From a virus, in IMG/VR virus record IMGVR_UViG_3300027985_000176, positions 1 through 42,443 of that record: 42,443 nucleotides of DNA. One strand, 5' to 3'. Positions within the stretch are counted from its first letter, which is position 1. Each line of letters starts with the position of its first letter. Below the pieces are notes generated by a model that worked only from the letters and a program-made list of their open reading frames with translations, ran no database searches and was not told the origin of the DNA. Both the position numbers and the translations under genes were made by a program. This document shows positions 33,615 through 38,925 of the stretch, piece after piece.

Positions 33615-33697
33615 TCGTATAGACAAACGCCGCCCCGGCGACCTCCTGGGGCCCCTCTCCAGAGCCTACAGACATGCAAGCGATTCTCATTAACGCC

Positions 33698-33797
33698 TGA
33701 CAATTACTATCACTTGCTAGTGATTATTATTTGCACTTGCCGATAGCTAACATCCGCAAATAGTTTTTACCTTCAATTGACAATTGCTATCACTTGC
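33698..33797. repeat. Pair of 20-bp direct repeats with an operator-like palindrome
   Basis: TGACAATTRCTATCACTTGC occurs at 33698-33717 and 33778-33797 with one base difference. The first copy overlaps a perfect palindrome ATCACT-TGCT-AGTGAT (33709-33724), similar in style to lambda-type repressor operators. The region from 33615 to 33697 also includes a GC-rich stretch (near 33629-33657) that could form a terminator hairpin. No gene is seen. Confidence 0.7.
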
Positions 33798-33802
33798 CCC
33801 CA

Positions 33803-33868
33803 CTATAGGCAGAAGACAATCTGCTATAGATGAAAATTATTGTACTCTTTCTCTTGAGAGCATATAAT
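33803..33868 (+). promoter_or_regulatory. Promoter region of the accessory operon
   Basis: TTGTAC (33840-33845) and TATAAT (33863-33868) are 17 bases apart, a good sigma70 pattern with a weak -35 match. Just upstream, CTATAGG (33803-33809) and TATAGATGAAA (33825-33835) recur before the paralogous gene at 35264 (35155-35161 and 35178-35188), suggesting a shared regulator site. The next start codon is at 33960. Confidence 0.5.
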
Positions 33869-33959
33869 TAAATTGTGAGCTGCAAATACAGCAGCTGTTC
33901 TTTAACAGACTGGTGCTATTTAGTAGGGTCTTGCTTATCTATCTAAAGAGGATAAGACT

Positions 33960-34415
33960 ATGACTACTATTAAGAAAGACTACATTGCATTGGTAGAATT
34001 GTTGGAAGCTAACTCTAATAAGAAAGTCAAGGACATCCTTGCCAAAGTGTTAGAGTTGGCCTCTGTCAAGACCACCAAGACATTCTTTAAGAATGATGCA
34101 GATGAAGTTGTTGTTGTGTACTGCTACTACCACAAAAAGTTTGAAGTGGTGTCTAAAGCAGAATATGGCTTGAAAGCTGGTACTCCTTCTGGGCTCAACT
34201 CAATGTGCAAAGAGGGTGCGAACGCTTGGACTAAACAGCAAAGAGAAGCTAAGCAAGCTCAGCAAGCTTTGTTATCTCAAGTTGCAAGTGGTGAGCTAAA
34301 TCCTGCTGACTTGCAAAGCAAGCTGGCAGAAATTGAAGCAGATAGGAAAGTTATCAAGGCCCGCCAAGATGAGCATGGCTTTGATACGCTTGAAGAAGCA
34401 TTGGCTAGTATCTAA
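33960..34415 (+). CDS. Early accessory protein A, paralogue of the protein at 35264
   Basis: This 151-aa protein has no function that I recognise. It shares blocks with the protein encoded at 35264-35740: EANxNxKV (16-23), LELAS, a CYY core (near 54-56), KAGTPxGLxxMCK (near 71-83) and WTKQQRE (90-96). The C-terminal third is a charged helix with ELNPADLQSKLAEIEAD. The AT-rich codon use differs from the second copy. AGAGG precedes the ATG. It is the first gene after the repeats and promoter, so it may be made very early. Confidence 0.7.
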   Translation: MTTIKKDYIALVELLEANSNKKVKDILAKVLELASVKTTKTFFKNDADEVVVVYCYYHKKFEVVSKAEYGLKAGTPSGLNSMCKEGANAWTKQQREAKQAQQALLSQVASGELNPADLQSKLAEIEADRKVIKARQDEHGFDTLEEALASI

Positions 34416-34476
34416 CGTACACAGCAAGGCCCTACTAAATAGCACTAGTTTGTAACCACTGATTGAGGAGACTATC

Positions 34477-34632
34477 ATGGACTATATTCAATATATTGCT
34501 GATGAAGCAGTGCGGGCTGTAGAAAATGCTATTGAGTGGGTAGAAGATGAAACTGAGCAAGACTTCCCTCACAAAGCAGAAGCAGTCAAGCTTGCCATTG
34601 CTAAGTTGCAAGAGCTGTTGGATAATTGCTAA
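34477..34632 (+). CDS. Small acidic protein (51 aa)
   Basis: This short gene was found by hand. The 51-aa product is strongly acidic and helical (DYIQYIADEAVRAVENAIE, about 2-20). GAGGAG lies 8 bases upstream of the ATG, and the stop overlaps the next ATG (TAATG). Such small acidic early proteins can be DNA mimics or host-protein inhibitors, but nothing here proves it. Confidence 0.6.
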   Translation: MDYIQYIADEAVRAVENAIEWVEDETEQDFPHKAEAVKLAIAKLQELLDNC

Positions 34633-34832
34633 TGCTGGACCTAACTGCATATAAGCCAGTTGGGCATGGGCAAGGCTTTACTATCTATGAGGTAGAGCCT
34701 GGCTCACTATACCTAACTGTATCTGAGCAACACTGGGCACACTTACCAGTAGTATACCGCTTGTGGTCACTAGATGGTCAGGAATGGTGGTTCTATACTG
34801 CTGACCAGGTCGAGCAAGCACTGCTAACCTAA
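34632..34832 (+). CDS. Small early protein (66 aa)
   Basis: This 66-aa protein is rich in aromatic residues (Trp and Tyr), with a beta-type pattern: TIYEVEPGSLYLTVSE and RLWSLDGQEWWFYTAD. I do not recognise it. The ATG at 34632 overlaps the previous stop (TAATG); the TTG at 34626 is less likely. It is followed by 431 bases without a gene. Confidence 0.6.
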   Translation: MLDLTAYKPVGHGQGFTIYEVEPGSLYLTVSEQHWAHLPVVYRLWSLDGQEWWFYTADQVEQALLT

Positions 34833-35263
34833 TAGTAAGTGGTGTTATTCAGTTATATATATTATAATAAAGGAAAATAAATCTTAATTCTTATATCAAA
34901 TATCTAAAAATACACTTGCTGTCGCCCGTATGTAACTACAGCCCGCGACAAGACATGCGTATACGTATGCGTATGAATGACGGCGCTGCACGAGCATGGG
35001 CGACGCGTCGTACGTTGTAAATCGCAGGATAAAAGTCAAGATTTATTTTCCCTGTTTATAATATAGGAGAATGAATAAAATTTGTTCATAACTGCTTGAT
35101 TTATAAGGAAAAGCCAGATATTCATGACATTATTCATTTATGCGCGTATTTTTGCTATAGGTGCCAAAGCGAAACGGTATAGATGAAATAAATAACCACA
35201 TATTGCAAAGTATGATATTATTAAAAGCGTACACAGTGTACAACATTAACAAAGGAGCCTACA
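34833..35263. other. 431-base non-coding region with AT-rich and palindromic elements
   Basis: No convincing gene is seen. A TATAAT is at 35057-35062 with a poor -35. A repetitive ATGCGTAT motif is near 34955-34975. CTATAGG (35155-35161) and TATAGATGAAA (35178-35188) match the elements before 33960. A palindrome GTACACAGTGTAC (35229-35241) lies 10 bases before the ribosome site of the gene at 35264. The region probably controls that gene. Confidence 0.55.
35229..35241 (+). promoter_or_regulatory. Palindromic operator-like site
   Basis: GTACACAGTGTAC is a perfect 13-bp palindrome with a central A, located 22 bases before the ATG at 35264, between the possible promoter elements and the Shine-Dalgarno. 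It could be bound by a small dimeric repressor. Confidence 0.45.
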
Positions 35264-35740
35264 ATGGCCATTAAGAAAGCGTTTGAACCTATCATCGAAA
35301 TCCTGGAAGCTAACCGTAACTCAAAGGTTAGCACTGTCCTGGACCAAATCCTTGAGCTGGCCTCTGCTAAGAAAGCAGGTGGTGGCAACGGCGGCACTAC
35401 GTTTGTGAAGAATGAAGCTGGTGAAGTGGTTGCAGTACGCTGCTACTACCTGCAGAAGTGGGTGGACCCGCGCACTGTTGAGTTCGGTGCTAAGGCAGGC
35501 ACGCCTACTGGTCTGTCTACTATGTGTAAGTATGGCACCAGCATGTGGACCAAGCAACAGCGCGAATACAAGAAAGCGCAAGCTGAGCTCCTGGCTCGTG
35601 TCACCAGCGGTGAAGTGTCACCTGCAGAACTTCCTGCTCTGCTTGCGGACGCAGAAGCTGCACGTGACGCAATCGTGCTGCCAGATAGCTTCGCGGTGTA
35701 TGACACTGCTGAAGAGTGCATTGCTGCATCACAGCAGTAA
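35264..35740 (+). CDS. Early accessory protein B, paralogue of the protein at 33960
   Basis: This 158-aa protein shares several blocks with the protein encoded at 33960-34415 (EANRNSKV, ILELAS, CYY, KAGTPTGLSTMCK, WTKQQRE) but is more GC-rich, has a Gly-rich insert (GGGNGG, near 39-44) and a diverged end. It may have arisen by duplication and divergence, or one copy may have been acquired later. A strong AAAGGAG lies upstream of the ATG, and a classical terminator follows the stop. No function is recognised. Confidence 0.75.
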   Translation: MAIKKAFEPIIEILEANRNSKVSTVLDQILELASAKKAGGGNGGTTFVKNEAGEVVAVRCYYLQKWVDPRTVEFGAKAGTPTGLSTMCKYGTSMWTKQQREYKKAQAELLARVTSGEVSPAELPALLADAEAARDAIVLPDSFAVYDTAEECIAASQQ

Positions 35741-35748
35741 TAATGATC

Positions 35749-35778
35749 GCCCGCGCAACTACACGCGGGCTTTCTTTT
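35749..35778 (+). terminator. Rho-independent terminator
   Basis: GCCCGCG (35749-35755) and CGCGGGC (35764-35770) form a 7-bp GC-rich stem with an 8-base loop, followed directly by TTTCTTTT. This is a classical intrinsic terminator just after the paralogue B stop codon. Confidence 0.9.
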
Positions 35779-35792
35779 GCTAAGGATTATTC

Positions 35793-36431
35793 ATGACAGA
35801 AATTATTTATGAAGCTTTGCAAGAGGGCTGGCCTGCACGCAAGTTAGCACGACGGCTCTCTATCACTGAAGCTGAGGCACAGCAGCTACTGGACGCAGAG
35901 CAAGACCATGCTGCTATTAGACAGCACGGCCTGACAACTGCCCCATTGACGCAGGCACAGAAGATTGCGCTGGTTAAGTCAGGTTTAGCCCCAGAAGACG
36001 CTGCCAGAGAATTTAACTGCACGCTAGAAGCTGCCCTGACAGTGCTGGAACCGCGCCAAGGGTACACGCCAGAGTTAGTAGCAGCAATCAATGCGCGCCC
36101 GGATACACCAGCACAGAAGTTAGCTAAAGAGCTGCGGACACATGTTGAGTACATTTACCTCGCTCGCAAAGGGCATAAGCCTAGACAGTCGCTGCGAGAC
36201 AAGGTGATAGAACTGTTCCACTATGGTCTGACCAGGCAGCAAGCTGAGGCAGTGTTAGATTGTAGCTACCAGACGGTCGCGCAACACTGGCCAGTTAAGA
36301 GAGAGGCGCGTAGCCGTGTAACGCGACCTGACAACATCCATGAGTTGCTCAAGCATGGCACACAACAGCAGGTGGCAGCACAGTTAGGCGTCAGTCAGGC
36401 TACTGTGTGTCGGTGGGCTAAGGAGAAGTGA
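35793..36431 (+). CDS. Protein with five helix-turn-helix-like units
   Basis: This 212-aa protein seems to be made of serial HTH-like units at about residues 4-34, 56-86, 94-126, 136-166 and 181-212. Each has a short helix, a turn and a recognition-like helix (for example GLAPEDAAREFNCTLEAAL, GLTRQQAEAVLDCSYQTVA and QQQVAAQLGVSQATVCRWAKE). The last unit is a canonical HTH. The protein probably binds DNA along several successive sites or multimerises on DNA. TAAGGA lies before the ATG. It starts the next transcription unit after the terminator. The exact role is unknown. Confidence 0.7.
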   Translation: MTEIIYEALQEGWPARKLARRLSITEAEAQQLLDAEQDHAAIRQHGLTTAPLTQAQKIALVKSGLAPEDAAREFNCTLEAALTVLEPRQGYTPELVAAINARPDTPAQKLAKELRTHVEYIYLARKGHKPRQSLRDKVIELFHYGLTRQQAEAVLDCSYQTVAQHWPVKREARSRVTRPDNIHELLKHGTQQQVAAQLGVSQATVCRWAKEK

Positions 36432-36432
36432 C

Positions 36433-36631
36433 ATGAGCACACTGTTAGAAGACTACTTGGGTAACCACACACATAGAGCTTCTGATGCTTAACCACTTGG
36501 ACGCGGGAGAGCTAAGCGAGCTGCTGGTGCATGCTATGACAGGCACACCACTGAGCTCTGCGTTCACCACTGGATTAGAACACTGCTGGAGAAAAGCAAA
36601 TGAGACATGGACACGACCAACAGCGGACTAA
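36433..36631 (+). pseudogene. Probable frameshifted small gene (about 66 aa)
   Basis: An ATG at 36433 with AAGGAG upstream opens MSTLLEDYLGNHTH, but the frame stops at 36492. In the frame used after the CA-repeat near 36466-36472 the sequence reads IELLMLNHLDAGELSELLVHAMTG and goes on to a stop at 36631. Adding one CA (or removing one base) at that repeat joins both into a coherent protein of about 66 aa. It may be a real mutation or a sequencing error. Function unknown. Confidence 0.5.
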
Positions 36632-36725
36632 TGTGCCGCAATCGCGACCACGCATGACAGTTAAAGATGTGCTGTGTATTGCGCTGGTTATTGCCTTGAT
36701 TAGCATTGAGTGGTGGCCGGCATGA
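36600..36725 (+). CDS. Small membrane protein (41 aa)
   Basis: This short gene was found by hand. The 41-aa product has a basic N-terminal half and a C-terminal hydrophobic segment VLCIALVIALISIEWW (about 24-39). GGAG lies about 9 bases before the ATG. The stop overlaps the next gene's ATG (ATGA), which supports translation. It may be a small toxin-like or membrane-active protein, but no function is evident. Confidence 0.55.
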   Translation: MRHGHDQQRTNVPQSRPRMTVKDVLCIALVIALISIEWWPA

Positions 36726-36904
36726 ACCTGCACGACATCTACACCCAGCGGTTAGTATTAGCAGCCCTTAAGAGCCACTGCAAATGCCTGACCCGCGAGC
36801 TGCAGCTACTGCTGACAGAACACGAGCGCGCTAACATTACTCTGGAGATCGGTGAATGCCAGCGCCACATTGACTACCTGCAACAGGAGATTAACAATGG
36901 ATAA
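36722..36904 (+). CDS. Small helical protein (60 aa)
   Basis: This 60-aa protein is helical with charged heptads and two Cys and His residues (KSHCKCLTRELQLLL, about 17-31). It may form a coiled-coil dimer and perhaps bind a metal. The ATG overlaps the previous stop (ATGA), and the gene ends overlapping the next start by 8 bases. I do not recognise it. Confidence 0.55.
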   Translation: MNLHDIYTQRLVLAALKSHCKCLTRELQLLLTEHERANITLEIGECQRHIDYLQQEINNG

Positions 36905-37275
36905 GACATTTAGCGAGCTACCTAGAGAAGCTCAGCTTGCACTGTTCGACGCTTGGCTAGACGGCCATGCTATAGAGTGTTACGTGCCAGTGTCAGATAA
37001 GTGGACGTCACCCGTCATGGGAACACCAAGTTGCATATCGCGTAGTTTTTGAGATGCCCAGCATTAACTGGGACCATGTGCATCCAAGCTTCGAATGGCT
37101 GGCCATTAACGCTGATGGTACTGCGTGCTTATTTCGCTTTGAACCAGTGCCGCATGCAGATGAATGGCGCAGTTCACATTGTACTGGGCGAGACGTTAAG
37201 CTATTTGCTTCGTTAAAACCTGGCAATGTGCCGTGGAACAAATCGCTAGTGCGCCGACCTGAAGGAGATAGCTAA
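36897..37275 (+). pseudogene. Probable frameshifted phage gene (about 125 aa), split at a CCC run
   Basis: The first part (ATG at 36897, CAGGAG upstream) reads MDKTFSELPREAQLALFDAWLDG and ends at 37052. The second part (from about 37015 in the next frame) reads PSWEHQVAYRVVFEMPSINWDHVHP and goes on to a stop at 37275, ending in a SLKPGNVPWNKSLVRRPE pattern. Removing one C in the CCC at 37011-37013 joins both into one 125-aa protein of a family that I recall from many phages, in which the W..P.W....YRV block is uninterrupted. Either a frameshift mutation or a base-calling error. Confidence 0.7.
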
Positions 37276-37694
37276 TGTTTTATAAAATAGCTATAAGCTA
37301 TAACACAGACAAAAGTGCTTTTGCTGCGATTGCCGAAGTGCTAGAGCTGGAACAAGTGCCTACAGATGCTTGGCAATTTAACGATGTGTATGGCACAAAA
37401 GAACTTAGCGATAAGTTAGTGGCCGCAGGTGCTGTAGTAGAATTGCGTAGAGTGAAAGGTATTGATTACTCGCCAAAAGCAGAAGTAAAGCCTGAAGCTG
37501 CCGCAGTCAATAACGCTACAACTGTAGTTAGCGTTTCTAATCACAATCTATTTGAAGTCACAGAAGTGCACTGGATAGAGAATGCATGCACGCAAGAGTT
37601 GCAGAAACAGCTGGACTTAGGTTGGCGAATACTAGCAGTATGCCCAAGCAATGACGCGCGTCGACCAGATTATATCTTAGGAAGAAAAGCATGA
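37275..37694 (+). CDS. Early protein of unknown function (139 aa)
   Basis: This 139-aa protein has a mixed fold. The C-terminal part (about 100-139) has an alpha-beta pattern ELQKQLDLGWRILAVCP...RRPDYILGRK similar to phage proteins of unknown function. The region 70-95 is a linker with Glu/Ala/Val. GAAGGAG lies before the ATG, which overlaps the stop of the preceding frame (TAATG). The stop overlaps the next ATG (ATGA). I recognise no specific role. Confidence 0.6.
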   Translation: MFYKIAISYNTDKSAFAAIAEVLELEQVPTDAWQFNDVYGTKELSDKLVAAGAVVELRRVKGIDYSPKAEVKPEAAAVNNATTVVSVSNHNLFEVTEVHWIENACTQELQKQLDLGWRILAVCPSNDARRPDYILGRKA

Positions 37695-37884
37695 ACAAAG
37701 AGACACTACTATTTTGCGCGCTAACTTTTGCGGGTTGTGGACCTACAGTGGATCGCTGCGAGCGAAAGAGATATTCATGCAGTGTATAAAGGCACAGCCA
37801 GGGCAAGTAGGGCAATGCGCAAATGTAAGTTACTACTTAGCCATGCACGAAGAACAAGAGTTTATAGACCCACAATGCAGGTGA
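37691..37884 (+). pseudogene. Probable frameshifted small lipoprotein gene (about 64 aa)
   Basis: The ATG at 37691 (ATGA overlap with the preceding stop) opens MNKETLLFCALTFAGCG, a lipoprotein-type signal with a lipobox FAGC, then VDRCERK and a stop at 37789. In the frame shifted by one base after CGA the sequence reads KEIFMQCIKAQPGQVGQCANV...EEQEFIDPQCR to 37884. One extra A in the AAA at 37765-37767 would join both into a 64-aa Cys-containing lipoprotein of a type I recall from other phages. Confidence 0.55.
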
Positions 37885-37890
37885 CAGGCC

Positions 37891-38133
37891 ATGAACAAAG
37901 AAACACTCATAATAGCTGCATTTGTAGTTACTTCAGCAGTAGGGCTTGCTTATATAGCTGTTTCTGCAGCGCTCAAAGAACAGCCGCATAACTGCGTCGT
38001 TGTAGAGCACATGCCATCGACTGTGGTAACAAGCATGGGCGTCAGTTCCAACGGCGCTGTCATCCCAGTAATAAGTGCCGTGCCAGGGCAAACAGCGTGG
38101 CGCTGCGATGACGGCGTCATCTACTGGCGCTAA
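37891..38133 (+). CDS. Small membrane protein (80 aa)
   Basis: This 80-aa protein begins with MNKETLIIAAFVVTSAVGLAYIAV, a hydrophobic N-terminus that may be a membrane anchor or uncleaved signal, followed by a polar part with two Cys and many Val/Ser residues ending CDDGVIYWR. The first five residues repeat those of the lipoprotein-like gene just upstream (MNKET), as if copied. There is no clear Shine-Dalgarno. Unknown function. Confidence 0.5.
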   Translation: MNKETLIIAAFVVTSAVGLAYIAVSAALKEQPHNCVVVEHMPSTVVTSMGVSSNGAVIPVISAVPGQTAWRCDDGVIYWR

Positions 38134-38151
38134 CAAACACCGGAGAAAACT

Positions 38152-38289
38152 ATGAGTACGTCCATAGATTGTCGTTATTCTGCGTCTAAACACGCGGCAG
38201 AGCTAAAGGCAGAAAACGAGACGCTAAAAGCACGTATTGCCGAGCTTGAGGCGCAAGTGGCGGCAAAGGAGAAAAGATATGAGTACTAG
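38152..38289 (+). CDS. Small coiled-coil protein (45 aa)
   Basis: This short gene was found by hand. The 45-aa product is strongly helical with a leucine/isoleucine heptad (AELKAENETLKARIAELEAQ, about 17-36), like a minimal coiled coil that could dimerise. CGGAG lies 8 bases before the ATG. It overlaps the next gene by 11 bases. No function is known. Confidence 0.55.
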   Translation: MSTSIDCRYSASKHAAELKAENETLKARIAELEAQVAAKEKRYEY

Positions 38290-38557
38290 ACCTATAGGGT
38301 TTTATATAACAACCAAAGCTGGTTGCTTTTACGTGGCGCAATGGACAGGCCAAGACTGGCTTCTTCCTGGCGACGGGCGTAGGTTTACTGACGAGAGCTT
38401 TAGCTACATTGCGCCTAAGCCTTTGCGGCTGACAGATAACAGGCTTGCTCCGCAACTGCAAGAGCTATCTAGTCTAATGGCAGAGTGGTCAGATACTGCA
38501 GGAGATCATCACTGGCTAGCGCATAAAGCCATTGAAGAGCTGCTCCAGTATAAGTAA
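38279..38557 (+). CDS. Small early protein (92 aa)
   Basis: This 92-aa protein has a beta-rich beginning (GFYITTKAGCFYVAQWTGQDW) and a helical end. I recognise no family. The ATG at 38279 has AAAGGAG upstream and is preferred to 38237. It is the last gene before the next promoter. Confidence 0.6.
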   Translation: MSTRPIGFYITTKAGCFYVAQWTGQDWLLPGDGRRFTDESFSYIAPKPLRLTDNRLAPQLQELSSLMAEWSDTAGDHHWLAHKAIEELLQYK

Positions 38558-38573
38558 AATAAAAATAATAAAT

Positions 38574-38620
38574 TTTACAGGCCTAAATTTTGCGATATAA
38601 TTATAGACTTGCACAGTCTA
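38574..38620 (+). promoter_or_regulatory. Sigma70-like promoter and operator before the primase operon
   Basis: TTTACA (38574-38579) and TATAAT (38596-38601) are 16 bases apart, the best -35/-10 pair in the window. GGCCTAAATTTTG (38580-38592) is the same element as before the exonuclease gene. An inverted repeat TAGACT-TGCAC-AGTCTA (38604-38620) lies at the likely transcription start, as expected for a repressor site. A Shine-Dalgarno AGGAG follows at 38620-38624. Confidence 0.6.
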
Positions 38621-38631
38621 GGAGTCTAAAC

Positions 38632-38925
38632 ATGCAGCATCGCCATCGCCCGCGCAAGCTAATTACGCGGGCAACTCTTGAGGCATTGCACGCAGATATT
38701 ATGCGTGGTGTGCCAATCAACAGAGCTATAAGCAACGTAGGTATTGACGCTAGCCGGCCTGTAGTCACTGGCATTTACAACGCTTGGCTAAGCGGCAAAT
38801 TTGACGACAACTTGTTTCCTGCCTGGTTAGTTCAGGATGGGCCGCCAGTACAAAGCCAACCAGCAGATTGGACGTACGAAGGCTTATTCCCAGCAACAGG
38901 CGGTTGGAAACATGGACAGCATTAA
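38632..38925 (+). CDS. HTH-like DNA-binding protein (97 aa)
   Basis: In this 97-aa protein, residues 1-55 are basic and look like a helix-turn-helix (RPRKLITRATLEALHADIMRG and INRAISNVGIDASRPVVTGIYN), resembling small phage proteins next to primase genes. The C-terminal half is polar with Trp/Pro. It may regulate the operon through the palindrome at its promoter. TAGGAG lies 8 bases before the ATG. The 3' end overlaps the primase start by 14 bases. Confidence 0.6.
   Translation: MQHRHRPRKLITRATLEALHADIMRGVPINRAISNVGIDASRPVVTGIYNAWLSGKFDDNLFPAWLVQDGPPVQSQPADWTYEGLFPATGGWKHGQH

Noticed and set aside
34955-35020. 21-aa ORF in the intergenic region (MRIRMRMNDGAARAWATRRTL)
   Set aside because: No ribosome site, repetitive CGTAT sequence and no overlap with any gene; more likely part of a control region.
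37054-37275. Independent 73-aa gene starting at 37054
   Set aside because: Coding-like sequence continues upstream of its ATG in the same frame (PSWEHQVAYRVVFE), which fits the split-gene explanation better.
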